DNA of 64,000 nt from positions 4,836,001 to 4,900,000 of the forward strand of contig NZ_WWGH01000001.1 of NCBI RefSeq assembly GCF_009865135.1. The letters are read 5' to 3'. Position 1 is the first letter of the stretch; each line of letters begins with the position of its first letter. This stretch comes from Streptomyces sp. SID8374 (GTDB taxonomy: Bacteria > Actinomycetota > Actinomycetes > Streptomycetales > Streptomycetaceae). A model generated the notes under the pieces. That model had not been told where the DNA came from. It did not search any database and saw only the letters and a program-made list of their open reading frames with translations. Position numbers and translations under genes: made by a program. Shown here one piece after another: positions 1 to 6,928 of this stretch.

Positions 1-426
1 GGGGAGCTGGTCTGGTACGCGGACCCCAGTGGCGTCTTCGAGATCGACTTCTGGCACCGGACGCTGAAGAGCGAGGACAGCTCGGACAGCGACAACCCCG
101 GCCCCGACGCGGCGGCCCGCAAGACGTACTACGAGAAGGGCGGGGCCGACACCACACAGATGGAGGACGCCTCCGTCACGTACAAGAAGGTCACGCACCA
201 GGGGCGCGACGCCGTCGAGATGATCACCGACTACATCCCGTACGCCTCCTCCTCCGACGACGACCCGGTGCGCTACCGCTTCCACGAGCTGCTGATCCCC
301 GGCAAGGGCCCGGCCGACCCCTACTGGCATGTGCGGGTGCGGATGCCCGCGAAGGGGCAGGCGGTGAAGGACGGGGCCAAGATCTTCGCCGAGGTCACCG
401 ACGGGCTGAAGATTCATGATTCCTGA
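1..426 (+). CDS. C-terminal part of a secreted or membrane-anchored protein (5' end outside window)
   Basis: The frame is open from base 1 to a TGA at 424-426, so this is the last 141 residues of a longer protein. The segment is soluble and mixed alpha/beta, with aromatic-rich strands (LVWYADPSGVFEIDFWHR, then YRFHELLIPG and YWHVRVRMP). It ends in a helix before the stop. The layout resembles the C-terminal extracellular domain of the protein at 54068-55084 and of some Streptomyces Ser/Thr kinases and LpqN/PsbP-like lipoproteins. That resemblance is by eye only. No kinase motif lies in the visible part, so kinase identity is a guess. Confidence 0.7.
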   Translation, partial: GELVWYADPSGVFEIDFWHRTLKSEDSSDSDNPGPDAAARKTYYEKGGADTTQMEDASVTYKKVTHQGRDAVEMITDYIPYASSSDDDPVRYRFHELLIPGKGPADPYWHVRVRMPAKGQAVKDGAKIFAEVTDGLKIHDS

Positions 427-584
427 GCGCGGCGGGTGCGGCGCGGGTGGCTGGACTGTCGCATAGCCACTGATCAGCGGTTATGTCGCCAGCGATCACT
501 GGCTCGGTCGCGGCGGTGGCTCCGGGCGGGCGGCGGGTCCTGTGAAAAACTGTTACCGACGGGTACCCAAAGGGTGCGGCTGGA

Positions 585-599
585 CATACTCTCGGCCTC
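585..599 (+). promoter_or_regulatory. Candidate -10 element for a leaderless gabD2 transcript
   Basis: CATACT at 585-590 fits TAnnnT except at its first base and lies 9 nt before the ATG at 600. No purine-rich ribosome site lies between them, so transcription probably starts at or near the start codon. Upstream, 427-584 holds no gene. It contains an imperfect inverted repeat (GCCACTGATC near 464 and GATCACTGGC near 495) that could be an operator. Confidence 0.4.
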
Positions 600-2216
600 A
601 TGACGGACTCGCAGGCCCCTGACGCCCCTCTCGGTACGAACCCCGTCGCGGTCGCCCCCGCCGGCGTGCGCACGGCCGCCGATGTGGTCACCCCCGAGGT
701 GATCGCCCAGCTGATCCGCGGCGTCGTCGGATCGGGCCGTACGGTCAACCACGCGCCGTTCACCGGCGAGAAGCTGGCCGACCTGCCCGAGTCCACGCCG
801 GAGGACGTCGCCACCGCCTTCGACCGGGCCCGCGCCGCCCAGCCCGCCTGGGCCGCCACCCCCGTACGGCAGCGGGCCGCGATCCTGCTGCGCTTCCACG
901 ACCTGGTCCTCAGCCGCCAGTCCGAGGTCCTCGACCTCATCCAGCTGGAGACCGGCAAGGCCCGCCTGCACGCCCACGAGGAGGTGCAGGCCGTCGCCGT
1001 CGCCGCCCGCCACTACGGGCGCAAGGCCGCCTCCTACCTCAAGCCCCGCCGCCACACCGGTGTCGTCCCGACCCTCACCAAGGTCACCGAGCTGCGCCAG
1101 CCGCGCGGGGTCGTCGGCCAGATCGCCCCCTGGAACTACCCCTTCGAGCTGTCCGTGGGCGACGCGCTGCCCGCGTTCGTCTCCGGCAACGCCGTCGTGA
1201 TGAAGCCCGACACCGAGACCGCGCTCACCGCGCTCTGGGCCCGTGACCTGCTCATCGAGGCCGGGCTGCCCGCCGAGGTCTTCCAGGTCGTGCTGGGCGA
1301 GGGACCCGTCGTCGGCCCCGAGGTCGTCAGCCGCGCCGACTACGTCTCCTTCACCGGCTCCACCCGCACCGGCCGCGAGGTCGCGATCGGCGCCGCCTCC
1401 CGGCTGGTCGGCGTCTCCCTGGAGCTGGGCGGCAAGAACGCCATGCTCGTCCTGAAGGACGCCGACGTGGAGAAGGCGGCGGCGGGCGCCGTCCGCGCCT
1501 GCTTCTCCTCCGCCGGACAGCTCTGCATCTCCATCGAGAGGCTGTACGTCCACGAGTCCGTCGCCGACGACTTCGTGGAGCGGTTCGCCACCCGGACCAG
1601 GGCCATGCGGCTCGGCAGCTCCCTCGCGTACGGCGCCGACATGGGCTCCCTCGTCGGCGAACGCCAGCTGGAGACGGTCAGCCGCCATGTCGCCGAGGCC
1701 GTCGAGAAGGGCGCCACGCTCATCGCGGGCGGGGTCGCGCGCCCCGACATCGGCCCGCTCTTCTACGAGCCGACCATCCTCGACGGCGTCGAGGCGCCGA
1801 TGGCCGTCTGCACCGAGGAGACCTTCGGCCCGGTCGTCTCCATCTACCGCTTCACCGACGAGGACGAGGTGATCGCGCTGGCCAACGCCACCCCGTACGG
1901 CCTCAACTCCAGCGTCTGGACCACCGATTCCAAGCGCGGCCACGAGGTCGCCGCCCGGCTGCGGACCGGCACCGTCAACATCAACGAGGGGTACGCCCCC
2001 GCCTACGGCAGCGTCCAGTCCCCGATGGGCGGCATGAAGGACTCCGGCCTCGGCCGGCGGCACGGCTCCGAGGGCATCCTCAAGTACACCGAGGCCCAGA
2101 CCGTCGCCCAGCAGCGGCTGATCCCGCTCGCCCCGTCCTTCGGCATGGACGACGAGAAGTACGCCGCGTTCATGACCCGCAGCCTCAAGGTGATGAAGGC
2201 GTTCCGGCTGCGCTGA
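600..2216 (+). CDS. gabD2: Succinic semialdehyde dehydrogenase (NAD(P)+-dependent aldehyde dehydrogenase)
   Basis: The 538-residue protein belongs to the aldehyde dehydrogenase superfamily and would oxidise succinic semialdehyde to succinate in the cytoplasm, the last step of GABA and related amine breakdown. The N-terminal Rossmann half carries IAPWNYPFELSVGDALPA and the FTGSTRTG nucleotide-binding turn. The general-base Glu is E275 in LELGGKN, and the catalytic Cys is C309 in SAGQLCIS. The C-terminal EETFGPVVSIYRF block is also typical. Full length is slightly above the usual 490-500 because of an N-terminal extension. The GMC oxidoreductase follows after 47 nt. The exact aldehyde substrate is inferred from overall similarity, not from a diagnostic residue. 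Confidence 0.85.
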   Translation: MTDSQAPDAPLGTNPVAVAPAGVRTAADVVTPEVIAQLIRGVVGSGRTVNHAPFTGEKLADLPESTPEDVATAFDRARAAQPAWAATPVRQRAAILLRFHDLVLSRQSEVLDLIQLETGKARLHAHEEVQAVAVAARHYGRKAASYLKPRRHTGVVPTLTKVTELRQPRGVVGQIAPWNYPFELSVGDALPAFVSGNAVVMKPDTETALTALWARDLLIEAGLPAEVFQVVLGEGPVVGPEVVSRADYVSFTGSTRTGREVAIGAASRLVGVSLELGGKNAMLVLKDADVEKAAAGAVRACFSSAGQLCISIERLYVHESVADDFVERFATRTRAMRLGSSLAYGADMGSLVGERQLETVSRHVAEAVEKGATLIAGGVARPDIGPLFYEPTILDGVEAPMAVCTEETFGPVVSIYRFTDEDEVIALANATPYGLNSSVWTTDSKRGHEVAARLRTGTVNINEGYAPAYGSVQSPMGGMKDSGLGRRHGSEGILKYTEAQTVAQQRLIPLAPSFGMDDEKYAAFMTRSLKVMKAFRLR

Positions 2217-2263
2217 GAGCAGCCTTTCGCCCTTTTCGTTCCGATTCCGTAGTGAGGAGCGCC

Positions 2264-4144
2264 ATGTCCCAGGACAGCCCTGCCCAGAAACAGCCCGTGA
2301 GCCACGTCCCGGCCGAGGACGACGCCGCGTACGACTACGACGTCCTGGTCGTCGGCTCGGGGTTCGGGGGCGCGGTGTCGGCGCTCCGGCTGACGGAGAA
2401 GGGGTATCGCGTCGGCATCCTGGAGGCGGGCCGCCGCTTCACCCCCGGCACGCTCCCCAAGACCTCCTGGGACCTGAAGAACTACCTCTGGGCCCCCGCG
2501 CTCGGCCTCTTCGGCATCCAGCGCGTCCACCTCCTCGGCAACGTCATGGTGCTCGCGGGCGCCGGGGTCGGCGGCGGCTCACTCAACTACGCCAACACGC
2601 TGTACGTGCCGCCCGCGCCGTTCTTCGAGGACCGCCAGTGGGCCTCGATCACCGACTGGCAGGACGAGCTGAAGCCGTACTACGACCAGGCCCGCCGGAT
2701 GCTCGGGGTCCGCCTCAACCCGACCATGACCCCCTCCGACATCCACCTCAAGGCCGCCGCCGAGGCCATGGGCGTGGGCGACACCTTCCACCTGGCCCCG
2801 GTCGGCGTCTTCTTCGGCGACGGCAAGGACGCCGACGGCACCGCGAAGGCCAAGCCCGGCGACACCGTCCCCGACCCGTACTTCGGCGGCGCCGGACCCG
2901 CCCGCAAGGCCTGCACCGAGTGCGGCGAGTGCATGACGGGGTGCCGCCACGGCGCGAAGAACACCCTCAACGAGAACTACCTCCACCTTGCCGAGAAGGC
3001 CGGAGCGGTCATCCACCCGATGACCTCCGTCGTCGCCGTCACCGACGACCCCGAGGGCGGCTACCGGGTCCTCACCGTCCCCACCGACCGCCGCCGCAAG
3101 GCGAAGCCCACCAGGCTGCGCGCCCGCAAGGTGGTCGTCGCGGCGGGCACGTACGGCACCCAGACCCTGCTGCACACCATGAGGGACCGCGGCCTGCTGC
3201 CCCGGCTCTCGACCCGGCTCGGCGAGCTGACCCGCACCAACTCCGAGGCGCTGGTGGGCTCCCAGACCAGCGACCGCCGCTACCGCAAGAAGCACGGCAT
3301 CGCCAAGGCCGACTTCTCGCAGGGCGTCGCGATCACCTCCTCGATCCACCCGGACGACAACACCCACATCGAACCGGTGCGTTACGGCAAGGGCTCCAAC
3401 GCCATGGGCGCGATGTCGATCCTCCAGGTCCCCTACGGCGGCCGCCGGGTGCGCGGCTGGCTCGCCAACATGGTCAAGCACCCCACCCTCGCCGTCCGTT
3501 CGCTCTCCAACCACCACTGGTCCGAGCGCACGATCATCGGGCTCGTCATGCAGTCGCTGGACAACTCCCTGACGACGTACCGCAAACCGGGCGGCATCGG
3601 CAAAGGCCTGCTCACCGCCCGCCAGGGCCACGGCGCGCCCAACCCGACCCAGATCCCCGAGGCCACCCGCAGCGCCACGCTCCTCGCCGAGGAGATCAAC
3701 GGCTTCGCCGGCTCCAACGTCGGCGAGCTGATGGGCACCCCGCTCACCGCCCACTTCCTCGGCGGCTGCCCGATCGGCGCGAGCGCGGAGGAGGGCGTCA
3801 TCGACCCGTACCACCGCTTGTACGGCCACCCCGGCATCAGCGTCGTCGACGGCTCGGCGGTCTCCGCCAACCTGGGCGTCAACCCCTCGCTGACCATCAC
3901 CGCCCAGGCCGAGCGCGCGATGTCCTTCTGGCCCAACAAGGGCGAGGCGGACCCGCGACCGGAGCAGGGCGCGGCCTACGAACGCCTGGCCCCCGTGGAG
4001 CCGTTGGCGCCGGCCGTGCCCAGGGAGGCGTTCGGGGCGCTGAAGCTGCCGTTCCTGGGCATCCCCGTCGTACCGCCGAAGGGGACGGTGGAGGCCGGGG
4101 CCGAGGTGAAGGGCGTCGGGAACACCCCCGTACCCAATCCGTGA
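2264..4144 (+). CDS. GMC-family FAD oxidoreductase (cholesterol oxidase-like) with a ferredoxin-type Cys cluster
   Basis: The 626-residue flavoprotein starts with a Rossmann ADP-binding fold (VLVVGSGFGGAVSALRL, then an acidic E in GILEAGRRF). It ends with the GMC C-terminal block (VVDGSAVSANLGVNPSLTITA). The ATG at 2264 is preferred over the in-frame GTG at 2252 because GAGGAG at 2254-2259 is correctly spaced for it. Four cysteines, C217, C220, C223 and C227, are spaced CX2CX2CX3C in the segment TECGECMTGCRHGAKN, the spacing of a 4Fe-4S ferredoxin site. The family oxidises alcohols, sterols among them; the substrate here is unknown. There is no signal peptide, so it is probably cytoplasmic. 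It is likely co-transcribed with gabD2. Confidence 0.82.
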   Translation: MSQDSPAQKQPVSHVPAEDDAAYDYDVLVVGSGFGGAVSALRLTEKGYRVGILEAGRRFTPGTLPKTSWDLKNYLWAPALGLFGIQRVHLLGNVMVLAGAGVGGGSLNYANTLYVPPAPFFEDRQWASITDWQDELKPYYDQARRMLGVRLNPTMTPSDIHLKAAAEAMGVGDTFHLAPVGVFFGDGKDADGTAKAKPGDTVPDPYFGGAGPARKACTECGECMTGCRHGAKNTLNENYLHLAEKAGAVIHPMTSVVAVTDDPEGGYRVLTVPTDRRRKAKPTRLRARKVVVAAGTYGTQTLLHTMRDRGLLPRLSTRLGELTRTNSEALVGSQTSDRRYRKKHGIAKADFSQGVAITSSIHPDDNTHIEPVRYGKGSNAMGAMSILQVPYGGRRVRGWLANMVKHPTLAVRSLSNHHWSERTIIGLVMQSLDNSLTTYRKPGGIGKGLLTARQGHGAPNPTQIPEATRSATLLAEEINGFAGSNVGELMGTPLTAHFLGGCPIGASAEEGVIDPYHRLYGHPGISVVDGSAVSANLGVNPSLTITAQAERAMSFWPNKGEADPRPEQGAAYERLAPVEPLAPAVPREAFGALKLPFLGIPVVPPKGTVEAGAEVKGVGNTPVPNP

Positions 4145-4272
4145 CCGGATCGTGGGCCGCTCTTCGGAGAGCCGTGCGGCCGACCCCGTACGCTGCGGGG
4201 TCGAAAGCCTGACCGCCTCACCGCCACGGTGAACGCGGTCGCACAGCTCCTGCCGAGTACCAGAGGTCCGCG

Positions 4273-5958
4273 ATGACACGCTTCTCCCCGCGAACCGCGC
4301 CGCTCCGCAGGGCCGGTGGCCTCGCCGCCACCGCCCTGCTGCTCGCCGCCGGTCCGCTCACCGTGGCCGCCGCCGCCCCGGCCCGCGCCGCCGACCCGGT
4401 GTACGCCCTGGGCGGTCCGGCCGAGACGGCTCTGCACCCGTACGCGGAGGGCGGCGGCGAACAGAAGCGGTCGACGGCCGGGATCACGGTGACGGGGACG
4501 GCCGACGAGCGGTACGAGGGCGAGTTCACGGTCACCTTCGACCTGACCGGGATCGCGGGCGTCGCCGACGTGGCCTTCGACGCGCGGGCCGGAGTGGAGT
4601 GCGCGCCCACCGGCCCCCGGGCCACCGTCTGCACGGGCCACGGCATAGCGCCCGGCCTCTCCACCGTCGCCGAACTCCTTCTCAGCGCCGCCGAAGGCAG
4701 CGGGCAGGGCGCATCCGGCGCGATCCGGGTCACCGGCGAGGCCGGGGGCGCGGCCTTCACCCCCTTCACCACCCAGGTCACCGTCGGCGGCCCCGACCTG
4801 GTGATGCACCGGCTCCCCTTCGACCACGAGCCCACCCCCGGGCAGAAGCAGCAGGCGCCGATCACCTTCACCAACCGGGGCAGCCGCGACGCCGACGGGG
4901 TCGTGCTCACCCTGCGGTACTCGCGCGGCCTCGACATCCCGCAGCGCTACTCCAACTGCGCCTACACGACGGACGCCACCTGGACCACGGCCCGCTGCTC
5001 CGTCGAGGGCGCATTCGAGGCGGGCGCGACCTACACCCTGGCCGCCCCGCTGACCCTCCAGGCCACGGCCCGGGCGTACCGCGACATCTTCGCGTACGGC
5101 ATCCACGAGGCGGGTTCCGTCCGGCGCCTGGCCGCCGCCACCTCAGCCGAGCGCGGGCCGGGCGCGGTGCTCAGGGCCGTACCCGTGAAGCAGCGCATGT
5201 CCGCCCGGGCCGTGGACCTCGAACCGGGCGACAACGAGCAGGAGGCCGACTTCCGTACGGCGAACACGGCCGACTTCATCGCGTACGGGGACGAGGCCTC
5301 CGGGCCCGCCGGTGCCACGGTCACCGTGCGCCTCGGCTTCCGCAACGACGGCCCGGCCTGGATCGGGTACCTCCGCTCCGGCGAGACCGTCGCAGCCGTC
5401 GACTTCACCGTCCCGCAGGGCGCGACGGTCACCTCCGCGCCGAAGGGGTGCCGGGGCGTGAGTGCCGAGGGCGCGTATCGGGAGGACCGTCAGGCCCCCG
5501 CGCCGCGTTACGTCTGCCCGACCCCGGCGGCCGTCCGCGACGGCGGCGGCCTGGACCTCGCCTTCGGGCTCCGGATCGACAAGGTGCTGACCGGCGCGGT
5601 GGGCCGGGTCACGGTGCGGGGCCCGGGGCTCCAGGCACCGGGGCTGCCGTTCGACCCGAAGCCGGGCAACAACACGGCGCGGGTGGTGCTGAACGGGGGG
5701 AGCGGCGCCGTCCCGACGCCGTCACCGTCGCCCGCTCCTCCGACGAAGGGCGGGCCGGGCGCGGGTGCCGGAACGGCTCCTTCCGCCACGGCCACCCCGG
5801 GAGCGGGCGGCACGGGCGCACCCCGGGTGGCTGGGAACGGCGGCGGCACCCTGGCCTCCACCGGATCGCCCGCCGCCCTGACGGCGATGGCGATGGCGAT
5901 CGCGGCGCTGACGGCGGGCCTGGCGCTGTTCATGGCGGCCGGGCGGCGGAGGTCCTGA
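4273..5958 (+). CDS. Secreted, sortase-anchored (LAxTG) surface protein
   Basis: The 561-residue protein has an Arg-rich N terminus, a long hydrophobic Ala/Leu stretch and an ARA-A type cleavage region near residue 40, so it is exported. The middle is built from beta-sandwich-like repeats of the conserved-repeat/DUF11 kind (TFTNRGSRDADGVVLTLRYS and VRLGFRNDGPAWIGY). A Pro/Ser/Thr/Gly-rich wall spacer follows. Near residue 527 comes LASTG, then a hydrophobic segment and a terminal RRRS tail. This is the class E sortase signal of streptomycetes. The protein should be linked covalently to peptidoglycan. No enzymatic domain is visible, so an adhesion or structural role is inference. The start has GAGGT a few bases upstream. 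Confidence 0.8.
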   Translation: MTRFSPRTAPLRRAGGLAATALLLAAGPLTVAAAAPARAADPVYALGGPAETALHPYAEGGGEQKRSTAGITVTGTADERYEGEFTVTFDLTGIAGVADVAFDARAGVECAPTGPRATVCTGHGIAPGLSTVAELLLSAAEGSGQGASGAIRVTGEAGGAAFTPFTTQVTVGGPDLVMHRLPFDHEPTPGQKQQAPITFTNRGSRDADGVVLTLRYSRGLDIPQRYSNCAYTTDATWTTARCSVEGAFEAGATYTLAAPLTLQATARAYRDIFAYGIHEAGSVRRLAAATSAERGPGAVLRAVPVKQRMSARAVDLEPGDNEQEADFRTANTADFIAYGDEASGPAGATVTVRLGFRNDGPAWIGYLRSGETVAAVDFTVPQGATVTSAPKGCRGVSAEGAYREDRQAPAPRYVCPTPAAVRDGGGLDLAFGLRIDKVLTGAVGRVTVRGPGLQAPGLPFDPKPGNNTARVVLNGGSGAVPTPSPSPAPPTKGGPGAGAGTAPSATATPGAGGTGAPRVAGNGGGTLASTGSPAALTAMAMAIAALTAGLALFMAAGRRRS

Positions 5959-6119
5959 ACCGGACCGGCTGGTGAGTGTGTGCGGGGGAGGGGGAACGCC
6001 TCCACCTCGTTCGGGGTCCCGATGCGACCGACCCGGGCGTCCCCGGGTACGGCCGCACATGGGGTGACCGGGCTGCTGTCCCCTGCGGACCGGTCACTTG
6101 CGCCGGGAAGTGGTCCCAC

Positions 6120-6138
6120 GACGTACTTGCAGTACGTC
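6120..6138. repeat. Perfect 7-bp inverted repeat (GACGTAC-N5-GTACGTC)
   Basis: GACGTAC at 6120-6126 and GTACGTC at 6132-6138 are exact reverse complements around TTGCA. The AT content is high for this genome. It could be a dimeric regulator site, but no promoter is obvious beside it. Confidence 0.5.
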
Positions 6139-6198
6139 ACACGTCCCGGCGGAGCCACGCGTGGTTTTCTACCGATGCCGCCCCTGGTTGGCACGGAC

Positions 6199-6230
6199 AC
6201 CGGGACCAACGAAGGCACGCCGGTCCCGGT
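6199..6230. terminator. Candidate bidirectional terminator hairpin
   Basis: ACCGGGACC at 6199-6207 and GGTCCCGGT at 6222-6230 form a perfect 9-bp stem with a 14-nt loop. It lies between the convergent surface-protein gene and the chorismate mutase gene. There is no T-run, as is common for streptomycete terminators. Confidence 0.5.
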
Positions 6231-6295
6231 CACGCGCCGTACGGGTGAGACGGGCACCGAACGCAGATACGGTCCTGCGGCCGCCGTCCCGTGGG

Positions 6296-6598
6296 TCACA
6301 CCCGCCCGCGGCACAGCTCCAGCAGGGTCATCGCCAGCGCGGTGCCCGGCTTGCCCAGCGCGTCCCTGTAGTGGCCGAGCACGGCCGTCTCGCGGGAGAG
6401 GTTGACCCGGCGGCCGCCGGAGGTGATGCGGGCCTCCTGGATGACCGCCGAGACGGCCATCCGTTCCTGGACGAGGCCGATGATCCGGTCGTCGAGGGTG
6501 TCGATGCGCTCGCGGGCGCCGCCGATCAGGGCGGCGGCCTCGTCGGTGTGGGCGCCGGTCCGCTCGGCGGGGGTGGTGGCCGTGGTCGTGTTGCTCAT
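6296..6598 (-). CDS. Chorismate mutase (AroQ type)
   Basis: The 100-residue all-helical protein would convert chorismate to prephenate, the branch to Phe and Tyr. It shows the AroQ pattern: RERIDTLDDRIIGLVQERMAVSAVIQEAR in the first long helix, with the R-x-R-E-type active-site helix GRRVNLSRETAVLGHY after it. It ends in a short amphipathic helix. The ATG at 6598 is chosen because AGGAG at 6607-6611 sits 8 nt upstream. The longer frame to 6628 lacks a site. It is transcribed away from guaA behind a 180-nt leader that contains a candidate Phe/Tyr leader peptide and a strong hairpin, so control by attenuation is likely. Confidence 0.85.
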   Translation of the reverse strand: MSNTTTATTPAERTGAHTDEAAALIGGARERIDTLDDRIIGLVQERMAVSAVIQEARITSGGRRVNLSRETAVLGHYRDALGKPGTALAMTLLELCRGRV

Positions 6599-6627
6599 GG
6601 TGGTGACTCCTGGTGGGTCGGAGGCCA

Positions 6628-6682
6628 CCCGGGGCGATGGGCCCGGACACGCAGAACGCCCCGGGCCTGATGGCCCGGGGCG
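6628..6682 (-). terminator. Attenuator: terminator hairpin and competing hairpin in the chorismate mutase leader
   Basis: In the minus-strand transcript CGCCCCGGGCC (6682-6672) pairs perfectly with GGCCCGGGGCG (6667-6657) over 11 bp with an ATCA loop, followed by TTCTGCG. The 3' arm can instead pair over 9 bp with CGCCCCGGG (6636-6628). The 5' arm can pair with GGCCCG inside the leader-peptide frame. These mutually exclusive pairings are what transcription attenuation requires. Confidence 0.65.
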
Positions 6683-6706
6683 CCTGGAACGTTGCTTGTC
6701 AGTAGC

Positions 6707-6778
6707 TCAAGCAGCACGACCATGGCAGCCGGCGGGCCGGATGCCATAGGTAAAGACGAAGGTCGTGTGCTGACGCAT
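6707..6778 (-). CDS. Candidate leader peptide (23 aa) with clustered Phe/Tyr codons
   Basis: A 24-codon frame including TGA reads MRQHTTFVFTYGIRPAGCHG and then RAA. Codons 7-11 are Phe-Val-Phe-Thr-Tyr and include TTT and TAT, both very rare in such a GC-rich genome. There are no Trp codons. It lies 180 nt upstream of chorismate mutase, whose pathway products are Phe and Tyr, and precedes the attenuator hairpin. There is no Shine-Dalgarno sequence. A -10-like CATACT ends 6 nt before the ATG, so it is probably translated from a leaderless transcript. The peptide's only job would be to let ribosome stalling report Phe/Tyr-tRNA charging. Confidence 0.65.
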   Translation of the reverse strand: MRQHTTFVFTYGIRPAGCHGRAA

Positions 6779-6784
6779 GGGGAC

Positions 6785-6813
6785 AGTATGGCCCGGCCCG
6801 CCGGGCCCACCAA
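6785..6813 (-). promoter_or_regulatory. Promoter of the chorismate mutase leader transcript
   Basis: Reading the minus strand, TTGGTG (6813-6808), a 17-nt spacer and CATACT (6790-6785) are followed after 6 nt by the leader ATG at 6778. Spacing is ideal for a housekeeping-sigma promoter with transcription starting at the A of the ATG. The hexamers are imperfect. The guaA promoter must share the 6779-6928 interval. Confidence 0.5.
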
Positions 6814-6928
6814 GCCGGGGCCCGGATCCTGAGACGGGGAGCCCCGTGGCCGGCCCGGCGGAGGGTGTGCGCACGGCCGGTAGAATCGGAAGAACCGACC
6901 CCCTTCACCACCGCCGGAAGGCCGCCCC

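Larger units (their letters stand above)
5959..6295. other. 337-bp gap between convergent genes
   Basis: No gene is supported here. Frames that run through it (for example from 5980 or 6098 on the plus strand) have Pro/Arg-rich shadow composition and no ribosome site. It holds two perfect inverted repeats, listed separately at 6120-6138 and 6199-6230. The first may be an operator or RNA hairpin; the second a shared terminator. Confidence 0.5.

Noticed and set aside
474..2063. 529-residue minus-strand open frame opposite gabD2
   Set aside because: Gly/Asp/Val/Arg-rich shadow produced by GC bias. The plus-strand frame has all aldehyde dehydrogenase motifs.
6601..6800. T-box or Trp attenuator in the chorismate mutase leader
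   Set aside because: No T-box AGGGTGGNACCGCG sequence, and the leader peptide has no Trp codons. The Phe/Tyr attenuator explains the structure better.
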